Source of the DNA: Actinomycetes bacterium
GTDB taxonomy: Bacteria; Actinomycetota; Acidimicrobiia; Acidimicrobiales; Acidimicrobiaceae
NCBI GenBank assembly: GCA_021799875.1
Contig: JAJYZP010000007.1
Span: forward strand, 1 to 62,400
Length of the DNA stretch: 62,400 bases
Direction of reading: 5' to 3'
Of the stretch, positions 25,345 through 34,539 are shown in pieces. The notes below the pieces were generated by a model. That model saw only the letters and a list, made by a program, of their open reading frames with translations, was not told where the DNA came from and searched no databases. The translations under genes were made by a program, and so were the position numbers. Numbering within the stretch: the stretch's first letter is position 1; every line of letters begins with the position of its first letter.

Positions 25345-27330
25345 CTACTTCAGCGAGATGGACTTCCGCCTCCAGGGAAGAATGAGGCTGAAACCAATCA
25401 CCGCACTCAACGCTGCTAGGAACCAGTACGTCTCCGAACTCCACGGCTTGCCCGTGTGCACCGATGGAACGGTTACGGTCTTGGTCACTGGGGCCGCCGT
25501 TGTCGGAGGTGCAGAGTTTGCAGCAACCGCCACCACTGCGGTGGTAGGAGGCGCCGTGGTCGTAGGAGGCGTCGTGGTCGTCGTCACCGACGGTGCAGTC
25601 ACTGGAGGAGAGGTCACCGGTGTGACCGCCGTTGAGAGTGATACGGTATCAGACGCATAGACCGTGGCGGCATCGTTCGACAAGACAGAAGCCTGGTTCA
25701 CAACGCTTGAAACCGTCGTCGATGAGGGAGCACGTACCGTTACCGTCAGCACCGGCGCACTTTGTCCCGGCAAGAGAGCCTGATTTGCCGCTATCGCATA
25801 GGTACAGCTCACCGTCGTAGCCGGGAAGGTCGTACTCGCACAGCTCCAGCCGCTGCCAGACGCCGCTGTTGCAACCATTCCTGTCGGCAGCGGATCGTTA
25901 ATCGTGAGAGCCTGACCCTCTGCCACTTGTGAGCTAGTTGACACACCCGCTGTCAGAAAATACTGGAAGACCGAGTTGTAGTTGGTTGCGTGATTGACGT
26001 TATCGGTCTTCTGTAAGGTTAGGACGGGACACGCGGGGCCCGACGGGGCATTTATTGTTTGCTCGGCTATGAACTGACTCTGACAAGAGGTGAATGGGAC
26101 CTGAACGATCGGGTTGTTATTGTCGAGCGCAAAATCGTCCGAGCTTAGCGTAGCCAGCGTAGGCGGTACCGGCACAAGCGTCGGTGAGATCGTCGCACTC
26201 GTTCCAGAACCACTCGCATTGAGATTCGACGGATCGATCCTGTAGAAGTTCACCGCACCGCTACCCTGATTGCCATTGATTGCACCGGTCGAGATCCATA
26301 GACCGGTCCGGCCGGGCACCATACCTTCGACGTAACCCGAATAGGTCGATCCTGCTCCGGTCGAGATCTTGTACTCCGAGGCCGTAGCGGATCCACTTGC
26401 CGGCTGGGCATCGGCATACCCAACGGTTCCAGTAAACTCCCGCAGGAACCAAAGCTCTGGAGCACCATTCACCATCTGGCCACTGAAATCCCCAAGGTTA
26501 CCAGTAAACGTATTCGCCGTGATCGTTACGGTCGGGCTATTGGTACTCGTCGAAGACAGGTTCGAAAGAGGGAAGCCGAAGATCTCCTTATTGTTGCTAC
26601 TTCCAGCGTAAAGGTACCCGTCGTACACGGTCATGGCCGAATCAAAAGCGGAAGACGTCGCATACGTCGTCACCGTTCCCGAGCTAGAGATACCGTAGAT
26701 ATCTTTGCCTGAGGTGATGTAGACCGAACCCGCAGAATCCGAACCCGCAGAATCCGTACCAATAGAGTTCGACGACACAAAGGTACTACTAAAGACGCTC
26801 GACCCCGGGAAAGTGACAGCTGAACTGGCTTCAGCAAGCGAATAGATCGGCAGACCAGTGGTGCTTGCTGCGGGAAGTTTCGATGGATCCAACTGAATTA
26901 CCGAATCCGAACCTCCCTTAAAGTTGACGAAGTACACCATTGAGTTTGCCGCAAGACCATCAATAGGAGCGAATCCATTGCCAAGCTCAACGACGGCCTC
27001 AGCCTGACGCGTTACTCCGTTGACCTCTAGCAGGTCTCCAACACCGGTACCACTGTAAACCGAGATCCAGTAGTTTCCTTGGGCGTCCCGAACGGCCTGT
27101 TCGAGATGTGAACTGGGCGATATGATCCCATCGGTCACGAAGGTGCCTAAGTAGATCGGCACCGGAGCATAGACCGCAGAAGTTGAAGTGGCGGAGGCTG
27201 ACGATACGGAGGTAGCTAGCAACCCTGCGGTTGCACTGATCCCCAACGCAACTGCGCCACCGGCGAGGCTGAGTCGCCGCAGCTTACGGCGACCTCCGTG
27301 TACCGCCTTCGAAGTTCTTCTCAGTTTCAT
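25345..27330 (-). CDS. Large secreted surface protein with DUF11 domain and C-terminal anchor
   Basis: About 661 residues from the ATG at 27330, which is preceded by AAGGTAGAACTCTA. It has a basic N-terminus with RRKLRRLSLAGG (possibly Tat-like) and a signal helix ending near ASA. The large extracellular region looks like a beta-propeller (QGNYWISVYSG, DGLAANSMVYFVNFKG) with a short DSAGSDSAGS repeat. A DUF11-type domain follows (TLQKTDNVNHATNYNSVFQYF, then DPLPTGMVATAAS), then a Thr/Pro linker and a final helix YWFLAALSAVIGFSLILPW with basic tail RRKS. It ends like a sortase substrate, but no LPxTG is seen. It is probably a glycosylated cell-surface protein. Confidence 0.82.
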   Translation of the reverse strand: MKLRRTSKAVHGGRRKLRRLSLAGGAVALGISATAGLLATSVSSASATSTSAVYAPVPIYLGTFVTDGIISPSSHLEQAVRDAQGNYWISVYSGTGVGDLLEVNGVTRQAEAVVELGNGFAPIDGLAANSMVYFVNFKGGSDSVIQLDPSKLPAASTTGLPIYSLAEASSAVTFPGSSVFSSTFVSSNSIGTDSAGSDSAGSVYITSGKDIYGISSSGTVTTYATSSAFDSAMTVYDGYLYAGSSNNKEIFGFPLSNLSSTSTNSPTVTITANTFTGNLGDFSGQMVNGAPELWFLREFTGTVGYADAQPASGSATASEYKISTGAGSTYSGYVEGMVPGRTGLWISTGAINGNQGSGAVNFYRIDPSNLNASGSGTSATISPTLVPVPPTLATLSSDDFALDNNNPIVQVPFTSCQSQFIAEQTINAPSGPACPVLTLQKTDNVNHATNYNSVFQYFLTAGVSTSSQVAEGQALTINDPLPTGMVATAASGSGWSCASTTFPATTVSCTYAIAANQALLPGQSAPVLTVTVRAPSSTTVSSVVNQASVLSNDAATVYASDTVSLSTAVTPVTSPPVTAPSVTTTTTPPTTTAPPTTAVVAVAANSAPPTTAAPVTKTVTVPSVHTGKPWSSETYWFLAALSAVIGFSLILPWRRKSISLK

Positions 27331-28635
27331 TAGAGTTCTACCTTTCCTCGACCACCTATCAACACCCATAGATAGACGCAGCGCTCTCGAGTACTAACTA
27401 CCAGAACTGCGACTAACCAGAGCGAAACCACAGAGCACCATGATTGATCACCCTGTCGCGACGAGCTAAAGTTACCATACTTCTCTGCCGATAACAAGAG
27501 TTTTCTCAGCGTCCGCCCCGGGAGGATCACCGCCGCATCCATCTGTGGGTCGAACTCGCCAACACCGAGGTGACGACAAGAAGGCTCGAAGACCAATGCT
27601 CTTCACGCTACGCCTGACCTCCCCGTCACGAAGCGCCCCTTGAGTCAAGGCACGAGAGGAACCACGGGAAGACCTAACCAGAGAATCTCGACGACGGTTG
27701 CACCCTCTTACTCTTACTTACTCTCGGCCCTTCACACGAGGTGATGGGCCGAACGGTTCAGTACGTTCGATTACGGCGACGAGCAGTCATCGCAAGCGCA
27801 ACCTTGCTTTTTTAGACCCACCTAGCATTGTCCAACAGTCCTTTGAGACCGTCGCGAGCTTCACCGATGACCGGCGATCGTACGAAGAAGGCGGTATCGA
27901 GAGAGCCGCTACGTTCGGAGAACCAGGACTTCGCTTTCACGATCTACTTATCAAAACAGCAGAAGCTACCTTCGGCAACGCAACCCAGTGTCTGATGAAA
28001 TCTCTCTTCGACCTCGACACTCACCCACCGAGACTCCGAAAGGCCGAGCGGGTGCGTCGGCGACCACTCTGTGCTAGGGCCCATCGCCCGGAACCTTGCT
28101 GAAACCTAAAAGACGCTCACCACTCTCGTTGCGCCATTCGCCCGACGACAGCAATCCAACAACCGAATTGCTTTCTTCGACCGAGATCGTACTCCAGCGC
28201 AACGGCACGACACCACTGGGCGTAGCGGCGAAGCAAAGTGCTGAGGAGATACTGCTCTCACGCCCTTTGCGAGCTTGACTTACCGTCGCCTTCGAGCCTG
28301 ACCCGCTCGGCTCACATGGGTCCATCTAAGAATCAGCACTCGAAGGGTTGCCCTCCTACTCGTTATCTCCACCGAGCAGAGAGGCTCGCTTGTCAACGAA
28401 TAGCCTCTCCCAAAGCAACCTTGACACCAACTTGAGACGCAACGCAACGCAACGCAACGCAACGATCAAGGATGCCCACAAGGACGCTTCAAAGGCATAG
28501 TGACGGAGGACCTCCGGCACGAAAGTATGCCGAAGACAGACCCCTCAAAAACCCACGGTCGGGCGACGCCGTGAGAGGCAAATCCGATCCGTTGAGCTCG
28601 GGCTCACCGACCCTACGAGTACCCGTTATTTCAGA
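27331..28635. other. Long ORF-poor stretch with pentanucleotide repeat
   Basis: About 1.3 kb without a supported gene between the secreted-protein gene and asd. A short direct repeat is present at 28437-28463 (separate entry). The 134-codon frame at 27698-28102 has no recognisable features. Confidence 0.45.
28437..28463. repeat. Pentanucleotide tandem repeat (ACGCA)5
   Basis: Five perfect copies of ACGCA in a row in non-coding DNA 170 bp downstream of the asd stop. Such runs can change length by slipped-strand mispairing, but no coding frame depends on this one. Confidence 0.9.
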
Positions 28636-29652
28636 TCACGAGCCCATACGCTCTAAGCACTCCGCAATCTGTACCGCATTGAGAGCGGCCCCTTTACGAA
28701 GGTTGTCGCCAACAGCGAAGAACGAAAGTGACCGAGCAGCTGAGTTGTCACGTCGAACTCTACCCACCAAACATTCATCAGAGCCTGCAGCCATCAACGG
28801 TGTCGGCACTTCACAGTAGCGCACGCCCGGCGCGCTGCTGAGGACCTCGATCGCCGCATCGAGCTCGTACTCAGTCTCAAGCTCAACCGTCAACGAGAGT
28901 GAATGTCCGGTAAAGACAGGGACCCGTACACAGGTCACGGAGACCAAGAGATCTTCGCGCCCCAAAATCTTTCGTGACTCGTTGACGAACTTAAGCTCCT
29001 CAGAGGTGTCGTTGCCAACGAGAGAGCCGGCAAATGGAATCACATTTGCGGCAATGGTCGCCGGAAAGACCGAGGCGGCGGGGAAGTCGAGCGCACTACC
29101 GTCAAACGTCAAAGCTGAAAGCGACGATCCGTGCGCATCAAGCTCACGCTGATACGCCCGTACGCCCTCCAAGCCAGCCCCCGACACGGCCTGGTAGGTC
29201 GATGCTACGACCCGACGCAGGCCCCAGACACTGTCGAGAGCGTGCAGGGCCGACATCACCACCATGGTGGTGCAGTTTGGATTCGCTACGATTCCCTTCG
29301 GAATCTCACTCAGCGCAGAAGCATTAACCTCGGGAACGACCAACGGAACCTCAGGATCCAGACGCCAAGCCGAAGAGTTGTCGATCACGACGGCCCCCGC
29401 TTGAGCAACGATTGGCGCAAGTTCCAACGAGGTCGGTGCCCCGTTCGAGAACAACGCTATATCCAGTCCATCGAAGACGGCCGTTGCCGAGTCCTCAACT
29501 GTGATCGTGCGACCATCGAAGTTCAACACACGGCCTGCAGAGCGCGATGAAGCGAAGAGCCTTAGGTCCTCTATTGGGAACTTTCGTTCGGCCAAAATCT
29601 CAAGCATCACCGTGCCGACCTGTCCAGTCGCACCAAAGACTCCTACGTTCAC
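28636..29652 (-). CDS. asd: Aspartate-semialdehyde dehydrogenase
   Basis: An NADP-dependent enzyme that reduces aspartyl-4-phosphate to aspartate semialdehyde, the branch point to lysine/diaminopimelate, threonine and methionine. GATGQVG is the nucleotide-binding loop near the N-terminus, NPNCTTM carries the catalytic cysteine, and EELKFVNESRKILG and a C-terminal VGDNLRKGAALNAVQIAE are typical. The frame opens further upstream, but GTG 29652 (MNVGVFGATG) gives the normal N-terminus and about 338 residues. Aspartate kinase lies just upstream in the same direction. Confidence 0.95.
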   Translation of the reverse strand: MNVGVFGATGQVGTVMLEILAERKFPIEDLRLFASSRSAGRVLNFDGRTITVEDSATAVFDGLDIALFSNGAPTSLELAPIVAQAGAVVIDNSSAWRLDPEVPLVVPEVNASALSEIPKGIVANPNCTTMVVMSALHALDSVWGLRRVVASTYQAVSGAGLEGVRAYQRELDAHGSSLSALTFDGSALDFPAASVFPATIAANVIPFAGSLVGNDTSEELKFVNESRKILGREDLLVSVTCVRVPVFTGHSLSLTVELETEYELDAAIEVLSSAPGVRYCEVPTPLMAAGSDECLVGRVRRDNSAARSLSFFAVGDNLRKGAALNAVQIAECLERMGS

Positions 29653-29748
29653 AGTGCACTCAATCCCTTCATCTTGGGGTTTCTCACCTGCTTCGATACG
29701 CTTTGCCCTGCGAGCCAGTGGCCTCTCCAAAGACAGCTCTGCTCGTGA

Positions 29749-30957
29749 TCACAGCTCAAAAGCCTCATGAAGTGCCACGACCGCTCGTTCCAAGTCTTTC
29801 TCGCGCACGACACAAGAGATCCGAATCGCCGAGGTCGAAATCATTTCGATGTTGATGTCTAGCTTTGCTAGCGTTTCAAAGACCTTTGCAGTAACTCCCG
29901 GATGCGTCTTCATGCCCGCCCCCACCAGAGAGACCCGACCAATATCCTGATCGGCAGAAACGCTCTCAGCACCGATGCCGATCGCTGCCTTCGAGGTCAC
30001 CGAAAGAGCGGCCTCCATCTCAGACCGCGGGGCGGTAAAGGAGATATCGGTGTAACCCTGAACCGATGTGTTCTGAACGATCATGTCAATGTTAACGCCT
30101 TGGTCCGCTACCGCACGAAATATCGCTGCGGCCACCCCTGGATGATCCGGTACCTTCGTAATCGTGATCTTGACCTCGTGAGACTCATGACTCACCGCAG
30201 AAACTACCGCCTGCTCCATCGCCACACCTTCCTCCCCAACCCAAGTCCCTGGTTCCCACGTGAAACTCGATCGGACATGCAATGGAACGTTAAAGTTCCG
30301 CGCAAACTCCACAGATCGCAGCGCGAGGACTCGTCCTCCGGACGACGCGAGTTCGAGCATCTCCTCAAAAGATATCGCTGGAATCTTCTTTGCCGACGGT
30401 ACCACCCGGGGATCCGCCGTAAAGACACCGGATACATCGGTGTAGATCTCGCAAACATCGGCCTGAAGGACGGATGCCAAGGCAACCGCAGTGGTATCGG
30501 AACCCCCCCGGCCGAGCGTCGTCACGTTCTTGGCAGTCGATACTCCCTGAAATCCCGCTACCACCGGAACGGTCTTGGATCGGACCGCTTCAGTCAGTCG
30601 ATCGGCTTTGATCTCTACGATCTTCGCCCGCTGGTGATCTGTGTCGGTAATAATGCCAGCCTGGGAACCAGTAAACGACAGTGCCGGTACGCCAATATCG
30701 GCCAGGGCCATGCAGAGCAGAGCCATAGAGATCCGCTCACCGGCGGTGAGCAACATATCCATCTCGCGCGGTGTCTGCGTTGACGAAACGAGGTCGGCCA
30801 GGCGGACGAGATCATCGGTGGTCTTGCCCATAGCCGAAACCACGACTACGACGTCGTTACCGCTACGTCGTGTGCGGGCGATATGGTCGGCAACCACTCG
30901 AATACGATCGGCATCAGCAACAGAGGTTCCACCATATTTTTGGACGATCAAAGCCAC
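29749..30957 (-). CDS. ask: Aspartate kinase
   Basis: A 402-residue enzyme phosphorylating L-aspartate, the first step to lysine, threonine and methionine. The N-terminal kinase domain has VQKYGGTSVADADR and GGSDTTAVALAS; two ACT domains follow (KITITKVPDHPGVAAAIF and VSLVGAGMKTHPGVTAKVF), implying feedback control by lysine and/or threonine. The GTG start is clear. Residue 247 is an internal ATG with a strong ribosome site, so a second regulatory-only subunit is probably made from the same gene, as in Corynebacterium and Bacillus. asd follows. Confidence 0.96.
   Translation of the reverse strand: MALIVQKYGGTSVADADRIRVVADHIARTRRSGNDVVVVVSAMGKTTDDLVRLADLVSSTQTPREMDMLLTAGERISMALLCMALADIGVPALSFTGSQAGIITDTDHQRAKIVEIKADRLTEAVRSKTVPVVAGFQGVSTAKNVTTLGRGGSDTTAVALASVLQADVCEIYTDVSGVFTADPRVVPSAKKIPAISFEEMLELASSGGRVLALRSVEFARNFNVPLHVRSSFTWEPGTWVGEEGVAMEQAVVSAVSHESHEVKITITKVPDHPGVAAAIFRAVADQGVNIDMIVQNTSVQGYTDISFTAPRSEMEAALSVTSKAAIGIGAESVSADQDIGRVSLVGAGMKTHPGVTAKVFETLAKLDINIEMISTSAIRISCVVREKDLERAVVALHEAFEL
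30217..30235 (-). promoter_or_regulatory. Internal translation start for aspartate kinase beta subunit
   Basis: On the minus strand GGGGAGGAAGG stands a few bases before an in-frame ATG (codon 247) that begins MEQAVVSAVSHE, just ahead of the ACT domains. This matches the internal beta-subunit start of alpha2beta2 aspartate kinases. Expression from it is an inference. Confidence 0.7.
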
Positions 30958-31055
30958 GCTACGAGGTTACCTGACGAGTGGGCTTCCTCAAACTCTGAGA
31001 GGTGCCGACACAAGTTTGGTTTCAAAGAGCGCGACTCCGACTATCTTAGCTAACC

Positions 31056-31823
31056 GTGCCAAGTGCGAAACGAGAACGAATCAGGGCTAACCAGGCCAGA
31101 GTACGTGCCGAACGTGAAGCCATCAAAAAGAAGAACAATCGGAAACGTCGAAGCATCACCGTAGCGGTCGCCGTCGTCGTTGTTATTGGAGTCGTTTACT
31201 TCATCAACCGCTCTAACAATGCATCGTCGACGAAGAAGCTGGCTGCGGGTGCGACACTCACGGCAGCACAGGCTTCGGTAACGTGCCCTCCCATCAACGG
31301 CTCGACGCAGCGCATTACGCACTTCACCCAGGCTCCGCCAATGTGTATCTCGACCAACAAGACCTACGTTGCTACGGTCAAGACCGACGTCGGAACCTTC
31401 AAGATTAAGCTGGACCCGAAGACGGCGCCGCTCACGACGAACAACTTCGTGTTTCTAGCTCGCTACCGCTTCTTTGACGGAATCATCTTTCACCGCGTAA
31501 TACCTGGCTTCGTGGTCCAAGGTGGCGACCCAACTGGAACCGGCACGGGCGGACCTGGATACACCTTTAAAGATGAGCTGCCGAAGGCGGGAGCGTACAA
31601 GATCGGCTCCGTAGCGATGGCCAATTCCGGCCCGAATACGAACGGAAGTCAGTTCTTTATCGTGGTCGGACCATCCGGTGAGCAGCTTCCTCCGAGTTAC
31701 TCGCTCTTCGGACAGGTCGTTTCCGGCATGAACGTCGTCCAAAAGATCGCATCGGACGGAAGCGCATCAGGGACACCAAAGGTCGTCCACCACATGATAT
31801 CGGTGACAATCTCCCAAAGCTAA
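31056..31823 (+). CDS. Membrane-anchored cyclophilin-type peptidyl-prolyl isomerase
   Basis: A 255-residue protein. A very basic N-terminus precedes one membrane helix (VAVAVVVVIGVVYFI, about 37-52), followed by a linker and a cyclophilin domain with FHRVIPGFVVQGGDPTGTG, MANSGPNTNGSQFFI and YSLFGQVVSGMNVV. The catalytic Arg and the FxxxG core are intact. It probably folds exported proteins on the outer face. It is followed 46 nt later by a second cyclophilin without an anchor. Confidence 0.92.
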   Translation: MPSAKRERIRANQARVRAEREAIKKKNNRKRRSITVAVAVVVVIGVVYFINRSNNASSTKKLAAGATLTAAQASVTCPPINGSTQRITHFTQAPPMCISTNKTYVATVKTDVGTFKIKLDPKTAPLTTNNFVFLARYRFFDGIIFHRVIPGFVVQGGDPTGTGTGGPGYTFKDELPKAGAYKIGSVAMANSGPNTNGSQFFIVVGPSGEQLPPSYSLFGQVVSGMNVVQKIASDGSASGTPKVVHHMISVTISQS

Positions 31824-31869
31824 GTGACTGCTCGTCTGATCACCGCAGCAGACAAGGAAGGAAGCATGC

Positions 31870-32445
31870 ATGTTCGGTTCTAAGAAGTCTTACGAGGCTC
31901 CCCAAAGCGACGGATCCTCCGCCAAAGTGTCGAGCTTCGACGCCCCACCAAGCTACATTCTCGACGATGCGAAGAGCTACTCTGCCACCATTGAGACCAA
32001 TCACGGCACCATGGTCGCTGAACTCTTTGCCTCGCAAGCACCCATCACCGTGAACAACTTCGTCTTCCTCGCCAGATATCACTACTACGACGGGGTTATC
32101 TTCCACCGAATCATTCCTGGCTTCGTGGTCCAAGGTGGCGACCCAACCGGAACCGGCACAGGCGGACCTGGATATCGATTCCGGGACGAGCTTCCAGAAC
32201 AAGTCGCTTACGAGTACGGCACACTCGCTATGGCCAACGCTGGACCGAACACAAACGGTAGCCAATTCTTCATCGTCTCCGGCCCCTCGGGCCAGTCACT
32301 TCCACCTCTCTACTCGATCTTTGGCAAGGTTCAAAGCGGTCTCGATGTGGTTGCATCCTTAGATGCGAAGGGTTCTTCGAGTGGCAAACCGACCGAGCCC
32401 TGCGTGATCACATCAATCAACATCACCGAATCGGATAAGGCCTAA
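31870..32445 (+). CDS. Cytoplasmic cyclophilin-type peptidyl-prolyl isomerase
   Basis: A 191-residue cyclophilin with no signal or membrane segment. Domain motifs are FHRIIPGFVVQGGDPTGTG, MANAGPNTNGSQFFI and PLYSIFGKVQSGLDVV. It follows the anchored homologue in the same direction, with AAGGAAGG upstream of the start. A block of about 58 bp encoding the active-site strand is almost identical to the upstream gene, suggesting duplication kept alike by conversion. The pair would cover cytoplasm and envelope. Confidence 0.92.
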   Translation: MFGSKKSYEAPQSDGSSAKVSSFDAPPSYILDDAKSYSATIETNHGTMVAELFASQAPITVNNFVFLARYHYYDGVIFHRIIPGFVVQGGDPTGTGTGGPGYRFRDELPEQVAYEYGTLAMANAGPNTNGSQFFIVSGPSGQSLPPLYSIFGKVQSGLDVVASLDAKGSSSGKPTEPCVITSINITESDKA

Positions 32446-33538
32446 CTCCGACCGAAACCTCTGAGAGCGTCTTCACGAGTGCACCTGCTACTACGACATT
32501 GAGTCATGCCGAAGCAATAGTACGGTGCGCATCAAGGTAGCCATGACGTATCGAAGTGGTCTGGGGACTCGCCATTCAGCGGTAGATCACTCGGGCCGAG
32601 TTGACAGCCTTAGGTCATCCAAGTTGAGAGATGAGTTGACGCAACTTGCGAGTACTGGAAGCGAGGCCTACGGGCACGCAGATGCTCGTCTCCTCACTCC
32701 AGCGCACCCAGTCAGCGGACCGCACGCAAGCCGTCTCACGAGTCGGTTGTTGAACACCATCGGTGCACTCTTCACAATTTCTACACCTCTACTCTCGGCC
32801 ATGAGCATCTAGCTCCGTAGAGCTGGGTGCTGAGAACCCTAACGACCAACGATGATAGATCTCAGTACCGACACAAGAGCTCCCATCGACGAACCCTTCA
32901 CCACCGAAGCGATCAGTGTGGTGCCGCTGAGGTTTCGCAGCGCAGGTTGCAATGAACTCGACACCATTTCCGGACGCGCAACCAACGAGCCTGTGGGAAC
33001 GCTGCGAAGAAGCACTCTGCCTGAGCTCGAAGCTGTAGAGGAGCGGTGAGTGTCAGCATCCGAGCGCACACAACCTTGGCACGGTTCTCAGAGACCGAAG
33101 GTGGCTTCGTCCTAGAGCCGTCATTAAGCAGTACCGCGGCGTATCCCGGTAGTACAAGATAGATCGATCTATCGTCCCAGTGCCGAGAGACAAAGACTTG
33201 TGTGAAGGCAGTAGGACAGAGAAGATTGCCACGTCACATGTCTCCAACACCCCTCCGGCAGGGATCTCACAAAGTACCAGACTGCCGCTTTCCCCATTCG
33301 CCCTTACGGTCGCAACCGGCCTCTGCACGCTGGTGAAGCTTCAAGCCGATTCAGAAACTACCGGTCCGACCTGACGCAAGTTCGCTCAAGGCAAAATCAG
33401 TCAGGGAGTCTGCTCTACGAAAACCAGCAGTGAGAGCGCCGATTCTTCGTACTGACATTACCGTCAAGCCACCAGTTATCGATACGACTAGCTGGGATCT
33501 TGGGTTACCACGTACTACGTTTCGACGAACGGGCCACG
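32446..33538. other. ORF-poor stretch with a 16 bp palindrome
   Basis: About 1.1 kb without a credible gene. At 33158-33173 lies GATAGATCGATCTATC, a perfect palindrome that could be a regulator site, though no gene starts near it. No RNA gene is recognised. Confidence 0.45.
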
Positions 33539-34249
33539 CTAGTGAGAGACTCGAAGCTCGCCATGGAGCGCCACCGATATCCGCTGATCCAGATTATCCA
33601 ACGGGATCCCTGCCCCATCCTCAAAGAGCGAAACCGCACCCTTCCCCTCGGCGCTCCAGAGTCCACCGGGTCGCCGAATGAGCGCCGTCTCCTCGTCAAC
33701 GCCAGCGACAACAATCTCGCCCTTCGCCAGCGATATCGTTCTACGTTCAGTCTCGCTCGAAAAGGTATCGAAGTGCGGGACGAACGCGAGGTTGGAAACT
33801 AAGCCAAGACCTACGGTCAACGCTCCACCCCTGGGGTCGGCCATTGGATCAGTTAACACCATCGCACCTGCGGAAGAGGCCGCAAGAAACCCACCCGAGC
33901 GATAGAAACTCACCAGAGCGTCGAGAGCGGGAGTCTGTTTGATGACCGACCTCAGATGAAATGGAGACCCTCCGGAGAGGTAGATCATCGTGGCCGACGC
34001 AATCTCGTCGACGATCTCGGTTCGGAAAGCATCAGATCTCTTCAAAAGATCCAATGCTTTCGTTGCGACACCTAGCTCTCTGAAATACTGCGTTGCCCAG
34101 TTGACAGCCTTCGCCGGATACTCATAGGCGGCGGCCGTTGGGATCACGAGCACTTCCTGCGCTCCAGACTCAGAGAGAAGAGTTCGATCAAAAGTGCAAC
34201 CGTCTCTCCACTCTGCCCCACCGACAAGAGCTAATACACCTTCCGACAT
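33539..34249 (-). CDS. Peptidase S51 (dipeptidase E / cyanophycinase-like)
   Basis: A 236-residue serine hydrolase of the S51 family. The nucleophile elbow is AASSAGAM with the catalytic Ser, preceded by IYLSGGSPFHL and followed by GLVSNLAFVPHFD with the catalytic His. Family members are aspartyl dipeptidase PepE or cyanophycinase; here the length fits PepE-like enzymes. AAAGG lies 9 nt before the ATG. No cyanophycin synthetase is nearby, so a dipeptidase role is more likely. Confidence 0.85.
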   Translation of the reverse strand: MSEGVLALVGGAEWRDGCTFDRTLLSESGAQEVLVIPTAAAYEYPAKAVNWATQYFRELGVATKALDLLKRSDAFRTEIVDEIASATMIYLSGGSPFHLRSVIKQTPALDALVSFYRSGGFLAASSAGAMVLTDPMADPRGGALTVGLGLVSNLAFVPHFDTFSSETERRTISLAKGEIVVAGVDEETALIRRPGGLWSAEGKGAVSLFEDGAGIPLDNLDQRISVALHGELRVSH

Positions 34250-34539
34250 CTCGCAAAGACCTTTCTCACTGATTACGGCGCGCCTGGCGATCCGTCAAAA
34301 GAACCCTTCTGGCTAGCCTACGGCAAGTAGCGAATCTACACTTGCACACCTCACGAACCTCAACGCTCATCGCAGGGCATCTTCAATCCACACCGTTTCC
34401 CCCACTCGATCGCCGAGCCTATCGGTTCGACCTCGCTCGTAGCGATCTCACTACGCTGCGCTCCTGTCAGAGCCCTCAACCCCGACTCTTGTTTGTCACC
34501 ATCACGATGCGAAATCTCACCAAGCAATCGTCGGTTCCA
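34250..34539. other. Intergenic region between sdaA and S51 peptidase
   Basis: A 290 bp region between two minus-strand genes. I see no supported ORF and no strong hairpin. Confidence 0.35.
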
